Source: Lentisphaera profundi
GTDB taxonomy: Bacteria > Verrucomicrobiota > Lentisphaeria > Lentisphaerales > Lentisphaeraceae
Reading direction: 5' to 3'
DNA: 64,000 bases
NCBI RefSeq assembly: GCF_028728065.1
Contig: NZ_CP117811.1
Coordinates: 868,001 to 932,000, forward strand
The notes under the pieces are model-generated. The model saw only the letters and a list, made by a program, of their open reading frames with translations. It searched no databases and was not told where the DNA came from. Both the position numbers and the translations under genes were made by a program. Of the stretch, positions 9,801 through 17,349 are shown piece after piece; the first letter of the stretch is position 1, and each line of letters opens with the position of its first letter.

Positions 9801-10340
9801 ATTGCGCGCAATTTTTTGATAATACTCAATATGCAGTGGAGAAATCGTCATGCTCTCACCCGCGTTAGTGAAGCCCATGTGGGATTTAGCTTCGGGAGGA
9901 AGAGTGTTGCTGAAGTCAATCGAGAGACCAAGAAGTTTTTGGAGTGAGTTATTATATTGATCTTTGGTAAGGCGGCGAACTACCGTCTTTGCCTCGCCGC
10001 GCTTCTTTTCTTTGGCGAGTTTGAGGTTGCCAGTCATCCAATCAACAATTTTTCTGCGTTCTGCATCAGAAGGTTGTTTAACGTCATCAGGGGGCATGTC
10101 CGCGGTGTTAATAACGTCGAGAGCGGCATGCCATTTTTCGCCGTCTTTACCGTTGATGATATCGGGATCTAGTATATCTAAGCGAACTTCACCTTTCTGT
10201 TTTTTTACGCCATGACAGCGAATACAAAACTTTTCTAGAAGGGGTTTGATTTCACCTTTGAAATCATGCGAGGCTTCTGCGGCGGGTAGAGCAGGGCTCG
10301 CCAAGAGTAAGGTGAAGAGAGCGTAAAGATGTTTTTTCAT
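6879..10340 (-). CDS. DUF1592-family planctomycete-type cytochrome protein
   Basis: A 1153-residue secreted multidomain protein. After a signal peptide (about 1-23) comes a planctomycete-type cytochrome c domain with haem motif CIRCH (39-43) and a DUF1587-like segment near GLSIDFSNTLPPEA. Sandwich regions follow, one resembling an F5/8 (discoidin-like) fold around TLMDGNKKN...WIKIEF. The C-terminal half carries the DUF1595/1592/1588/1585 set (for example RLSYFLWNQPPD, GVWLMEKLLDDEPPPPPP, DPWGVVFENYDAVG) and a second CxxCH (CIDCH, 1041-1045). Function is unproven; a periplasmic electron-transfer role is suggested by the two haem sites. First gene of a DUF1592-DUF1552 operon. Confidence 0.92.
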   Translation of the reverse strand: MKKHLYALFTLLLASPALPAAEASHDFKGEIKPLLEKFCIRCHGVKKQKGEVRLDILDPDIINGKDGEKWHAALDVINTADMPPDDVKQPSDAERRKIVDWMTGNLKLAKEKKRGEAKTVVRRLTKDQYNNSLQKLLGLSIDFSNTLPPEAKSHMGFTNAGESMTISPLHIEYYQKIARNALDKAIGPKEKPAVSKYRLDFAQNASKKVYAKIGGYQSINLDGKNYKISILDENDKVLTDNEIAPNGLKVEEIKKNIMVGFRGSDDRSRWGMVEDGMVMHGSVPHVEKAPKSWQGANPNLKMLIRKDFPSEGDFVFRVTASNSLPIPVSEFFLNKTNQKSKAHPTAGDGTQTFKAKDFRMIKNFKLDGNKLVADDRGSVSTANVQVNIPKDGYYHFNITRKPISEKEKKSNFAFNLNNYYILQHFHHKNEKNEGNVADVISIKGSENKKVNSLLIQIPGKKRTINLMELEIYGPKNKKIENALITMSSTYDDSMGPKTLMDGNKKNLTHTLLNKDNPWIKIEFNKPQIIESLKVYNRIGYEKRFYGAEFSYYQGQRLVLKRALDDNKHKPTLINSTVAFGKLKSGTYTLNLKANDFVEFHELSIIPASDKTGDIRAKENTYNKYLASKEKYKNISGSLQAFLGTRADDGMDHKLYDGSKAFNSPIGKSQTQVFKGRLENLPVPVINPNTKNPLANIMILGIYNDHLVKDKDLSGPPVKIERLEFEAPYIPQWPMLSYKNIFFDSKNKANKDLYTKEVISKFINRAFRKKVDAHTINIYYNFWKSIKAEFPRYEDGVKEALVAVLCSPEFLFMAEPKQESKGTPRVNEFQLANRLSYFLWNQPPDKRLLDLAYSFRLSTNLDKEIDRMVQDPKSDQFIETFSREWLRMDRLESISTDFKKYQNYNRFVKADMAKETRTFLTHVLKNNMSIENFIDSDFAMLNQNLAEFYGIKGVQGTNFRPVKLKPEYNRGGLITQASFLTGHSDGNQAHPIKRGVWLMEKLLDDEPPPPPPNVPALDADEPSFKGLTIKQQLELHREKSSCIDCHLKIDPWGVVFENYDAVGKFNAKADSKTELLDGTKLNGINELKKYIKENKQENVTRAVTKHLLAYSLGRDLSYMDNEDIDQIVHKTMEQKYGFKDLVKNIISHDIFTRR

Positions 10341-10441
10341 TCAGAATCCTAATTTTATCAAAATTATTAATAAGTTCAATAAAGGTTTATGACCGAATGT
10401 GTGTCGGGTTAACAGTTTATTTTAAGATAAATGAAAAAAAC

Positions 10442-12508
10442 TCAAAAATTGTTTATGGAGACGTGAAGGTTAGAAGGGATTTTTAATTTTTGTATTTCTT
10501 TAAATTGCTTTTCTGAAAGGATGAGGTTTTTGAGCTGCTTCATGTTCAGAACTTCTTGAGTGATACTTATGGGTGAAAGGCTTAGGTCGAGATCGGATAC
10601 ACCAATGGATTCAAAGTGCTGAGGGAATTTTTTCATGCCCATGATTTTCAAATAATTAATGGGGAGGAAATTAAAGTAAGTTTGAGTTACTTTCATCCTA
10701 GTTCTGGGGTTTCCGAATGTGTAGCCAATGTTCTTTAAGTTTTTACCACTTATCTCTAAAGCTTTGACTTCTGAGTGGTATTTGAAGTTTTCATGGTCCC
10801 AGTTTGGGTTTGAAGCCTGAATGAGATTTTGGATAAAACTTAATTTGTCATTGAGGCTAGGCTTGGTTATGAGATAACAATTGAGAACTTTATATTTAAC
10901 ATAATGGTCTCTGAGTGCGGTAAGATCTTTGGTAAAATCAGGAATTAAGTTCTCGGGTATTTTTTGACCCTCTGGAATGAGATTCGAGTATTTTTCACTG
11001 AGTTTTTGTATTTCGGTATTTTTTGTATCTGTTGCTTGGGCTATATCAAAATCACGCTTGGATTGACTGAAGTTTTGTATCATGAAGTGAGCCCGCGCCC
11101 GCTTAGAATAAAGTTTTTTATTGTTGGGGTCCGCTTCAATAAGTCTATCTAAATAAAGGAAAGTTCTTTCCATGTGTTCCGTGGGGTCTTTGTCGAGTGA
11201 AGAGTGGAAGAGGTAGCTTAATACATCACTCTCTAAGCGGTTTGAGTGGTCGTGGATAACGTGATTGCGCCATTCGCGTTCTTTTTCTAAAAGAGCCAAA
11301 GCTTGATCCGTGCGTTCTTTTTCAGTTTGAAGCTGTAATTGTTTTTTCTCTGCTAGTTCTCTTGCTATTTCTGCTTCTTTACGGCGTTCTTCAATATTTA
11401 AGAAGTAGACTGTTGTCAAAACAGCAATGATGATAATAAATGATAAGACGATGTGGCATTGGGCTTTATTACGGCGGTAAAGGAGTTTGGCTTGACGTAA
11501 AAAAGAGGGCTTGTCTGCGGAAGGTGAGAAGCCCAATAAATATTTTTGAATATCTTTTCGAATTAAATCCACACTTTGATAGCGTTCGTAGCTATTGAAC
11601 TTCATGGCCTTATATATAATGGATTTTAAACCATCTGAGATGCCTTGGTTTGGAAAATCAAACTTCCCTTCAAGGTTATTCTGTATGATTTGTTTATCTG
11701 AGCCATCATCAAATGGGGATTCAAAAAAAAGAATAGTGTAAAGCAGGCAACCTAAGGCATAGATGTCAGCTGCTTCAGTTATGTCATCTTCCCTATGGAT
11801 TTGTTCCGGAGCCATAAAGCCAGGAGTGCCTTTGATTTCCCCTTGGTGAGTTATGTTGTTGAGGAAGTCTGGGTTAAACATGAGGCCATCGAAGCTATCA
11901 AAGTCCTTAGAACCAATGACTTTTCCCAGGCCCCAATCGCAGACGAGTACTTCGCCGAAATTTCCGACCTGAATGTTGTCCGGTTTTAAATCGAGATGAA
12001 CAACTTTATGTGAATGGGCATAAGCGATGGCATCACAAATTTTTAAAAAGATGTTGAGTAAGACTTCTTGGGAATATTTTTGTGTGTAGCCAGGATGCTC
12101 GTCTTTAAGTTTATTAATTATTTTTTTTAATGAGTCGCCTTCTTTCAACTCCATGGTAAAAAAAGGTGCGCCCATGGGGCCAATTCCCACATCGTAGACG
12201 GGTATTATATTGGGGTGAGTAAGCAAAGCAGTAAGGTGAGCCTCACGAATGAAGGGGTCATAAAGTTCTTGAGAGGCTCTTTTTATGAGCCGTGCCATGG
12301 CGACATTTCTTTTGGTAAGTTGGTCATAGACTTTCGAAATGCGTTTCATGCCGCCTTCGGCAACAAAAGATTCTTTACAATAACGCTGATTATTTTCTAA
12401 AAGTTCTTGATAGAGTGGGGGCAGTTCTTCGCCTTCTACGATTTCATCATTATCCTCAAAGAGGTCGAGGAGTTTTTTAGAACGTGCTGAAATGTCTTGC
12501 TCACTCAT
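10442..12508 (-). CDS. Transmembrane Ser/Thr protein kinase, atypical ATP site
   Basis: The 688 residues hold a cytosolic kinase domain (about 45-325), one membrane helix (about 352-370), a coiled coil (375-415), a TPR-like stretch (about 445-490) and a C-terminal leucine-rich tail. Catalytic loop HLDLKPDN (171-178), DWG in place of DFG (191-193) and APE (233-235) are present, with the GEVLVxDWGL pattern seen in planctomycete kinases. The glycine loop reads EGGMKR, and the VAxK lysine position is Ala (VAMA, 69-72, followed by Arg73), so ATP binding may be altered. It overlaps the upstream sigma factor gene by 4 bp (ATGA), so the two are co-translated. Such kinases are thought to control their linked sigma factor; the target is inferred. 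Confidence 0.85.
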   Translation of the reverse strand: MSEQDISARSKKLLDLFEDNDEIVEGEELPPLYQELLENNQRYCKESFVAEGGMKRISKVYDQLTKRNVAMARLIKRASQELYDPFIREAHLTALLTHPNIIPVYDVGIGPMGAPFFTMELKEGDSLKKIINKLKDEHPGYTQKYSQEVLLNIFLKICDAIAYAHSHKVVHLDLKPDNIQVGNFGEVLVCDWGLGKVIGSKDFDSFDGLMFNPDFLNNITHQGEIKGTPGFMAPEQIHREDDITEAADIYALGCLLYTILFFESPFDDGSDKQIIQNNLEGKFDFPNQGISDGLKSIIYKAMKFNSYERYQSVDLIRKDIQKYLLGFSPSADKPSFLRQAKLLYRRNKAQCHIVLSFIIIIAVLTTVYFLNIEERRKEAEIARELAEKKQLQLQTEKERTDQALALLEKEREWRNHVIHDHSNRLESDVLSYLFHSSLDKDPTEHMERTFLYLDRLIEADPNNKKLYSKRARAHFMIQNFSQSKRDFDIAQATDTKNTEIQKLSEKYSNLIPEGQKIPENLIPDFTKDLTALRDHYVKYKVLNCYLITKPSLNDKLSFIQNLIQASNPNWDHENFKYHSEVKALEISGKNLKNIGYTFGNPRTRMKVTQTYFNFLPINYLKIMGMKKFPQHFESIGVSDLDLSLSPISITQEVLNMKQLKNLILSEKQFKEIQKLKIPSNLHVSINNF

Positions 12509-13092
12509 GATCGTTCCATGCTTCTAGTGAGTTTGCGCATTTCGCTAATAAAGCATGACTTAACTCTAGCTTTGAGCACTTTTACGGAAGGAATAGCGAT
12601 GTCGAGTTTTTCGGCGATTTGAGTGTTTGAAAGTCCGTCTAAGCTCATTAAAAAGGCTTCGACTGCTTTGCCAGAGAAGACTTCTTTAACTCGTTTGATG
12701 GCTTCGTCGGTGAGGTAGTTTTCCCACTCGCTTTGAATCATGAGGTCTAGATCGTTTTTGTCGCAAATTTGATTTTCTTCTCCTTCGAAGAAGGCGTGTT
12801 CTTGACGTCTATTTTCTTTACGGTAATGCTCGTTAACAGAGTTGCGTATGACCGTGCTGAGCCAAGGGCGAAAACTACCTTTTGAGCTGTCGTAGGTATT
12901 GATCTTTTTCCAGAGTTTAAGGACTATCTGTTGTGCGACATCATCTGAACTCGACTTGTTCACGCCCATTTTTAAAATGATGAAATAAATGAAGCGGCCA
13001 TAGTAATCGATAAATTCTTTCCAGGCCGATTCATCATCGGGGTCGACCGCTCGTAAGAGAAGAGTCTTTCTGGTAATCCATTGATCAGTCAT
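12505..13092 (-). CDS. ECF-type RNA polymerase sigma factor linked to kinase
   Basis: A 195-residue sigma-70 family protein of the extracytoplasmic-function type. Region 2 spans roughly 20-90 (YGRFIYFIILKMG, DDVAQQIVLKLW, FRPWLSTVIRNSV). Region 4, a helix-turn-helix, is near 145-190 (LDGLSNTQIAEKLDIAIPSV). Its stop overlaps the start of the kinase gene. This is the ECF-plus-kinase arrangement described for planctomycetes, so it probably responds to a signal sensed through the kinase. The regulon cannot be read here; the DUF1592 cluster immediately downstream on the same strand is the nearest candidate. Confidence 0.88.
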   Translation of the reverse strand: MTDQWITRKTLLLRAVDPDDESAWKEFIDYYGRFIYFIILKMGVNKSSSDDVAQQIVLKLWKKINTYDSSKGSFRPWLSTVIRNSVNEHYRKENRRQEHAFFEGEENQICDKNDLDLMIQSEWENYLTDEAIKRVKEVFSGKAVEAFLMSLDGLSNTQIAEKLDIAIPSVKVLKARVKSCFISEMRKLTRSMERS

Positions 13093-13200
13093 GAGTAAGC
13101 CTAGTTGTAAAGAAAAGAATACTGATAATAGAAAGCTCTTTGGAAGGCTTTTTCAAATGAATCAGAAGGGTGATTGAGTAAAAACTATCAAAACTTGTCT

Positions 13201-13377
13201 TAGCAGCCTGTCGGACTTCTCTCTGTTCGACACCAAGATTGTTGAGTTTCGCCGAGTTTTTTACCGAGTTATTGCCCGAAAATCGTTAAATAGGTCAAAT
13301 GTCCGCCTCATGTCGGACAAAAACCGTCTTTATTCACATACTTTTTCGCAAGGAAGCTCAAGGCCCGACAGGCTACT
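13201..13377. repeat. 177-bp inverted-repeat element (MITE-like)
   Basis: The left end tagcAGCCTGTCGG (13201-13214) is matched on the opposite strand by the right end CCGACAGGCTacta (13364-13377), with the pairing nearly continuing for several more bases. The interior has no ORF and contains further partial copies of the tcggac/gtccga text. It sits in the 376-bp gap between the sigma factor start and the DUF2314 stop. The form suggests a MITE or the remnant of an insertion sequence; no clear target-site duplication is seen. Confidence 0.5.
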
Positions 13378-13468
13378 ATTAATTTGGCGACAATAGAGAT
13401 TGAATCTATGAGCCCAATTAAAGGTCATCATCTCACTCTAATTCAATGTCGGATTAATAGCTCAGATC

Positions 13469-14143
13469 TTATTCCATGTATTGCAGGACACCTAACTGTT
13501 TATCGAAATCATTTTTCTCTTCTTTATTCATGCTTTGTCTAAGTTCTTTTAATGAATAGGCACCATAAATATATCCATCAACATTAACCATCCAGTCGAG
13601 AACTTCTGAGTCACGGAGGTAAATAGTTTCGCCAATTTCGTGATCGCTAAAACCAGGGGGTAGATTGATGACTTGAGCATTGAAGCCTGTTTCTGAAACA
13701 TTTTGCAGCGAGAGCCATGTATGAGTTTTTGATTCATGATCACTGAGTGTGTACTTTAAGACGGCTTTTGCATGCTCTTCAGTTGCTATCAGTTGACGCA
13801 GTTCATAAAGACTTTTTTGTGCGGTGTGAATGGTGGCCTGCATATGCAGATCTTCGTAACTCAAATTAAATGAATTATTGAAATCGGGATCTAAATCTGG
13901 TTTATAGCCTAGCGAACGTCGAAGAAGCTGCCAGTCATGCCAGCAGTTTTCAGGGTCAATATCGTGCTCATCTTGATCACCAGGGATATTTTGTTCTAGA
14001 CCTTTTTTAATAATAACCACGACAGCACTATTTTTGATGGAGAGTACCTCATTGAGGCTGAGTGGTCCACCCTTTTTATTTTCGGCATTAATGAAAACTC
14101 GTGAAAGAGGGGGGGTGAATACGGATTTAAATTTATTAGTCAT
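13469..14143 (-). CDS. DUF2314 domain protein
   Basis: A 224-residue cytosolic protein. The C-terminal third (about 120-217) fits DUF2314: a strand-rich segment with HTWLSLQNV, a turn with ETIYLRDSEVLDWMV (the family's conserved DWM), and GYIYGAYSLKELRQ leading to a short helix. The N-terminal part, with PENCWHDWQLLRRSLGY, is unassigned. DUF2314 has no established function; members often occur in polymorphic toxin-immunity or stress settings, but no toxin gene is adjacent. It is monocistronic, between the inverted-repeat element and the divergent map gene. Confidence 0.65.
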   Translation of the reverse strand: MTNKFKSVFTPPLSRVFINAENKKGGPLSLNEVLSIKNSAVVVIIKKGLEQNIPGDQDEHDIDPENCWHDWQLLRRSLGYKPDLDPDFNNSFNLSYEDLHMQATIHTAQKSLYELRQLIATEEHAKAVLKYTLSDHESKTHTWLSLQNVSETGFNAQVINLPPGFSDHEIGETIYLRDSEVLDWMVNVDGYIYGAYSLKELRQSMNKEEKNDFDKQLGVLQYME

Positions 14144-14462
14144 GTCAAGCTCACTTATTAAACCTAGCTAATTGCTATTATAAGAATTTACATTTATATC
14201 ACCTATAAAAGCAATTTTTATGTAAAAAAATGAGCCCTTAAAAATAGAATATTCATGGTTTTTTTATTTTTTGAATGAAAATAGAGATATGAAAACTGCA
14301 TCGAAAAAGCCTTTATTTGACTATCTTATTGAAAAGGAATGAAAAAGGCCACAATTTTTTAAGTTGATTAGCGTGTGCTTGAATGGAAAAAAAGCACGAG
14401 TGGGTATACTCTACAAACTTTCATAAAATATTTTAAACTACAGATTATCAGGAGTTTCTCTT
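14144..14462. other. AT-rich divergent intergenic region upstream of map
   Basis: A 319-bp gap between two divergent genes that must hold both promoters. A TATACT at 14405-14410 is a candidate -10 for map, but its best -35-like match (TTGAAT at 14379) is 20 bp away, longer than usual. A loose dyad TTTACAT/ATGTAAA about 27 bp apart lies nearer the DUF2314 start. No RNA gene or small ORF with a ribosome binding site is seen. Confidence 0.35.
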
Positions 14463-15233
14463 TTGAGTAGAAAACCCAAGAAAATGACATTGGACGAAAT
14501 CAAAAAGATGGAAGCTGTATGTCGTTTGGCTGCGGAAGCGTTACAAATGGCGGGTAAGATGGTCAAGCCAGGTGTGACTAGTCAGGAAATTAATGACGCA
14601 GTTCATGAATTCACTTTATCAAAAGGCTGCCTAAGTGCGCCCTTAAATTACCATGGCTTTCCCAAGTCAATTTGTACGAGCATTAATGATGTAGTTTGTC
14701 ACGGTGTTCCTAAAGAGGGAGAGGTGCTTAATAATGGCGATATCATTAATGTTGATGTTACTTTGATAAAAGAAGGATTTTTTGGAGATACCTCAAGAAC
14801 TTTTTTTGTGGGAGACGTTAGTGATGAAGCTAAGCGTATCACACAAGCAGCGCAAGAATCTATGTATGCAGGTATTGATCAGGTGAAAGCCAAAGCAAGA
14901 ACCCACGATATTGGTGCGGCATCTGAAAAAGTTGCTAAATCCTATGGTTACTTTCCGGTAAGAGATATTGGTGGACATGGTATTGGCAAAGCTTTTCATC
15001 TAGATCCGTTTGTCCCTGCAATGGGCCCAAAAGGCACAGGTCCACGGATTATGGAAAATACTTGTCTTACAGTAGAGCCCATGATAAATGCAACTAGCCA
15101 CCGTTATGAAACTTTCCAAATTCCTAATTCGAATATCACCTATTTTAGGACTTTAGATGGAAGCCTTTCAGCTCAATTTGAACACACAATTTTAGTCACC
15201 TCAGATGGACGCCACGTCCTCACCGAGTGGTAA
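14463..15233 (+). CDS. map: Methionine aminopeptidase, type I
   Basis: Removes the initiator methionine from nascent proteins. The 256 residues match type Ia enzymes. All five dinuclear metal ligands are visible: D98 (INVDVT), D109 (GDTSRT), H172 (GHGIG), E205 (TVEPMI) and E240 (QFEHT), with catalytic H80 in VCHGVP. The start is TTG: GGAG at 14451-14454 is 8 bp upstream of it, whereas the first in-frame ATG (residue 8) is poorly spaced from that site. It is the first gene of a plus-strand run, with ffh 20 bp downstream, so maturation and targeting of new proteins are genetically close. Confidence 0.95.
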   Translation: MSRKPKKMTLDEIKKMEAVCRLAAEALQMAGKMVKPGVTSQEINDAVHEFTLSKGCLSAPLNYHGFPKSICTSINDVVCHGVPKEGEVLNNGDIINVDVTLIKEGFFGDTSRTFFVGDVSDEAKRITQAAQESMYAGIDQVKAKARTHDIGAASEKVAKSYGYFPVRDIGGHGIGKAFHLDPFVPAMGPKGTGPRIMENTCLTVEPMINATSHRYETFQIPNSNITYFRTLDGSLSAQFEHTILVTSDGRHVLTEW

Positions 15234-15253
15234 GTAAATTTTAAGGAGATTCA

Positions 15254-16663
15254 ATGTTTAACAATCTTAGTGATGCACTAGCAAACACATTCAAAACAAT
15301 TACAGGTAAATCTGTACTAACAGAGAACAATGTAAAAGAAGCCATGGAACAGGTGCGTTTGGCACTTTTGTCTGCGGATGTTCATTACGATACCGTTAAT
15401 GATTTTGTCGGAGAAGTTACCCGCCAATGTTTAGGTGAGAAAGTTCTAAAAAGTGTTAAACCAAGTGAACAAGTTGTCAAAGTTGTTCACGAAGAGCTGA
15501 CTCGCTTGATGGGTACAGAAGAAGCCGAAGTCGATGTTAGTGGCAAACCCGCCATTATCATGATGGTTGGTTTACATGGTGCGGGTAAAACCACAACATG
15601 TGCGAAACTCGCAAATTTTTATAAGAACCAAAAGAAAAAGGTTCTTTTAGCAGCATGTGATGTTTACCGTCCTGCCGCTATTGACCAATTAGAGGCACTC
15701 GGCGAAAGTATCAATGTACCAGTTTTCTCTGATCGCAGTACACCTGATGTTGTTCAAATCGCTCAAAATGCCATAAACACTGCTAAATCTGAAGGGCAAG
15801 ACATTGTTATCTTGGATATGGCGGGACGTCTTCAGATTGATCAAGACATGGTACAAGAACTCATTCGAGTTAAAGAACGTTTTCAGCCAGGTGAAATTCT
15901 CCTTACAGCAGATGCAGCTTTAGGTCAAGAAGCCGTCTCGGTAGCGACACACTTTGATAAGGCTTTAAATATTAGCGGAATTGTCTTAACAAAACTCGAT
16001 GGTGATGCTCGCGGTGGTGCGGCACTTTCCATGAGAAAAGTGACTGGCAAGCCTATTAAATTCATCACTTCAGGTGAGAAAGTAACGGACTTAGAAAAAT
16101 TCCGTCCAGAAGGTATGGCATCTCGAATTCTTGGCATGGGTGATATTGTTCAGCTCGTCCGTGAAGCAGAAATGCACCTCGAAGAAGATGAGTCTGCGCG
16201 CATTGAAGAGAAAATGCGTAAAAATACTTTTGATCTAAATGATTTTGTTGGCCAATTAAGTATGCTCAAGAAAATGGGTGGCTTCGGTCGTATCCTCGAT
16301 TTTATCCCTGGTGGTAAAGCGATGAAAGATATGGTCAATTTTGATGAGAAACAAGTTGGGAAAATCGAAGCTCTAATATCTTCAATGACAGAAGTAGAAA
16401 AGCAACAGCCTGAGCTCATTAACATGTCTCGCCGCAATCGTATTGCGAAAGGTGCTGGAGCTGATGCAAGTGATGTTTCTCAACTATTAAAACGTTTTCA
16501 GATGGCCCGTGAAATGATGGGTAAAGTGACTCGTGGTGAGCAAGCTTTTGTACCAGGCGTACCCGGTATGAGTGCGACTCGAGGAAAAGCCCCTACGAAA
16601 GATGATAAAAAGAAAAAACGTCAGCAACAAAAAGCTGCTAGAAAGAAAAATAAACGTAAATAG
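15254..16663 (+). CDS. ffh: Signal recognition particle GTPase Ffh
   Basis: The protein subunit of SRP, binding signal sequences and 4.5S RNA and delivering ribosomes to FtsY. The 469 residues are in order N domain (1-95), G domain (about 100-295) and M domain (about 325-430). Seen: G1 GLHGAGKTTT (106-115), DVYRPAA, DMAGR (188-192, usually DTAGR), TKLDGDARGG (246-255) and the M-domain RNA-binding region SRRNRIAKGAG. The C-terminal tail is very basic (Lys/Arg-rich from about 445). It lies 20 bp after map and 2 bp before the CDC123-like gene. The 4.5S RNA gene itself is not seen in the window. Confidence 0.96.
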   Translation: MFNNLSDALANTFKTITGKSVLTENNVKEAMEQVRLALLSADVHYDTVNDFVGEVTRQCLGEKVLKSVKPSEQVVKVVHEELTRLMGTEEAEVDVSGKPAIIMMVGLHGAGKTTTCAKLANFYKNQKKKVLLAACDVYRPAAIDQLEALGESINVPVFSDRSTPDVVQIAQNAINTAKSEGQDIVILDMAGRLQIDQDMVQELIRVKERFQPGEILLTADAALGQEAVSVATHFDKALNISGIVLTKLDGDARGGAALSMRKVTGKPIKFITSGEKVTDLEKFRPEGMASRILGMGDIVQLVREAEMHLEEDESARIEEKMRKNTFDLNDFVGQLSMLKKMGGFGRILDFIPGGKAMKDMVNFDEKQVGKIEALISSMTEVEKQQPELINMSRRNRIAKGAGADASDVSQLLKRFQMAREMMGKVTRGEQAFVPGVPGMSATRGKAPTKDDKKKKRQQQKAARKKNKRK

Positions 16664-16665
16664 AA

Positions 16666-17349
16666 ATGAACAAAATTTCCGAGTGGTATCCTTTTTTAGG
16701 TCACTTGACCTTTCCAACTGTATTCTTGGCTTTAAATCCGGAAGAATGTACGGCCATAAAAGATTCTAGTTCACTGGCAAGTTTAGAGGAACGCATTACG
16801 CGAGCAATTGCTTCCTTACCTGGATCTTGTGTGGTAGGGCTGGACTCATGTATGCCTACGGATTCATCGAATTTTCAGAAAGGAAAGTCACTTAAAAGCG
16901 GTAAATTAGCCTTGAAAACTTTCTTCGAAAGTGACAAAGTTAAGCAGGCACTTGAAGCAGGCGAAAAGACGATTACGGTGCGTCCTTATCGTCGTATGGA
17001 TAAGACGAGAGAATTTCGCTTGTTTGTCAAATCAGGTGATCTGAAAGCCATGAGTCAGCGCCATTTAGAACGTCATTTTAAACGTTTAGAAGCGCGTCGT
17101 GAACTTTACTGGCAAAAAGGTCTTGATTTTGTTCAAGAAATCAAAAAGTATATTAATGAGCAAGATTATGTGGTCGATATATATTTCACTTCTACTGCGG
17201 ATGTGATGATTATAGATTTTAACTCTTGGGGTGAGCCTACTTTACCATTACTTATGAAAACATGGGATCGTGAATGGGGCCAAGAAGAAGGCTTGAAACT
17301 GATTGCTGAACCCATTCAGTTGGGTGGAGATATAAAGGTTTCGTTCTAA
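16666..17349 (+). CDS. CDC123/D123-like ATP-grasp protein
   Basis: A 227-residue protein resembling the eukaryotic CDC123 (D123) family, a divergent ATP-grasp fold. Key text: TVRPYRRMDKTREFRLFVK (105-122), then DLKAMSQRH (125-133), DIYFTS (171-176) and IIDFNSWGEPT (182-192), matching the D123 pattern of an EFR strand, a SQR turn and a metal-binding DxN. Eukaryotic CDC123 assembles translation factor eIF2; the bacterial role is unknown, and a ligase or chaperone activity has been proposed for the clade. It sits 2 bp after ffh and shares a TAATG stop-start with the next ligase gene, so it is tightly co-translated. Confidence 0.7.
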   Translation: MNKISEWYPFLGHLTFPTVFLALNPEECTAIKDSSSLASLEERITRAIASLPGSCVVGLDSCMPTDSSNFQKGKSLKSGKLALKTFFESDKVKQALEAGEKTITVRPYRRMDKTREFRLFVKSGDLKAMSQRHLERHFKRLEARRELYWQKGLDFVQEIKKYINEQDYVVDIYFTSTADVMIIDFNSWGEPTLPLLMKTWDREWGQEEGLKLIAEPIQLGGDIKVSF

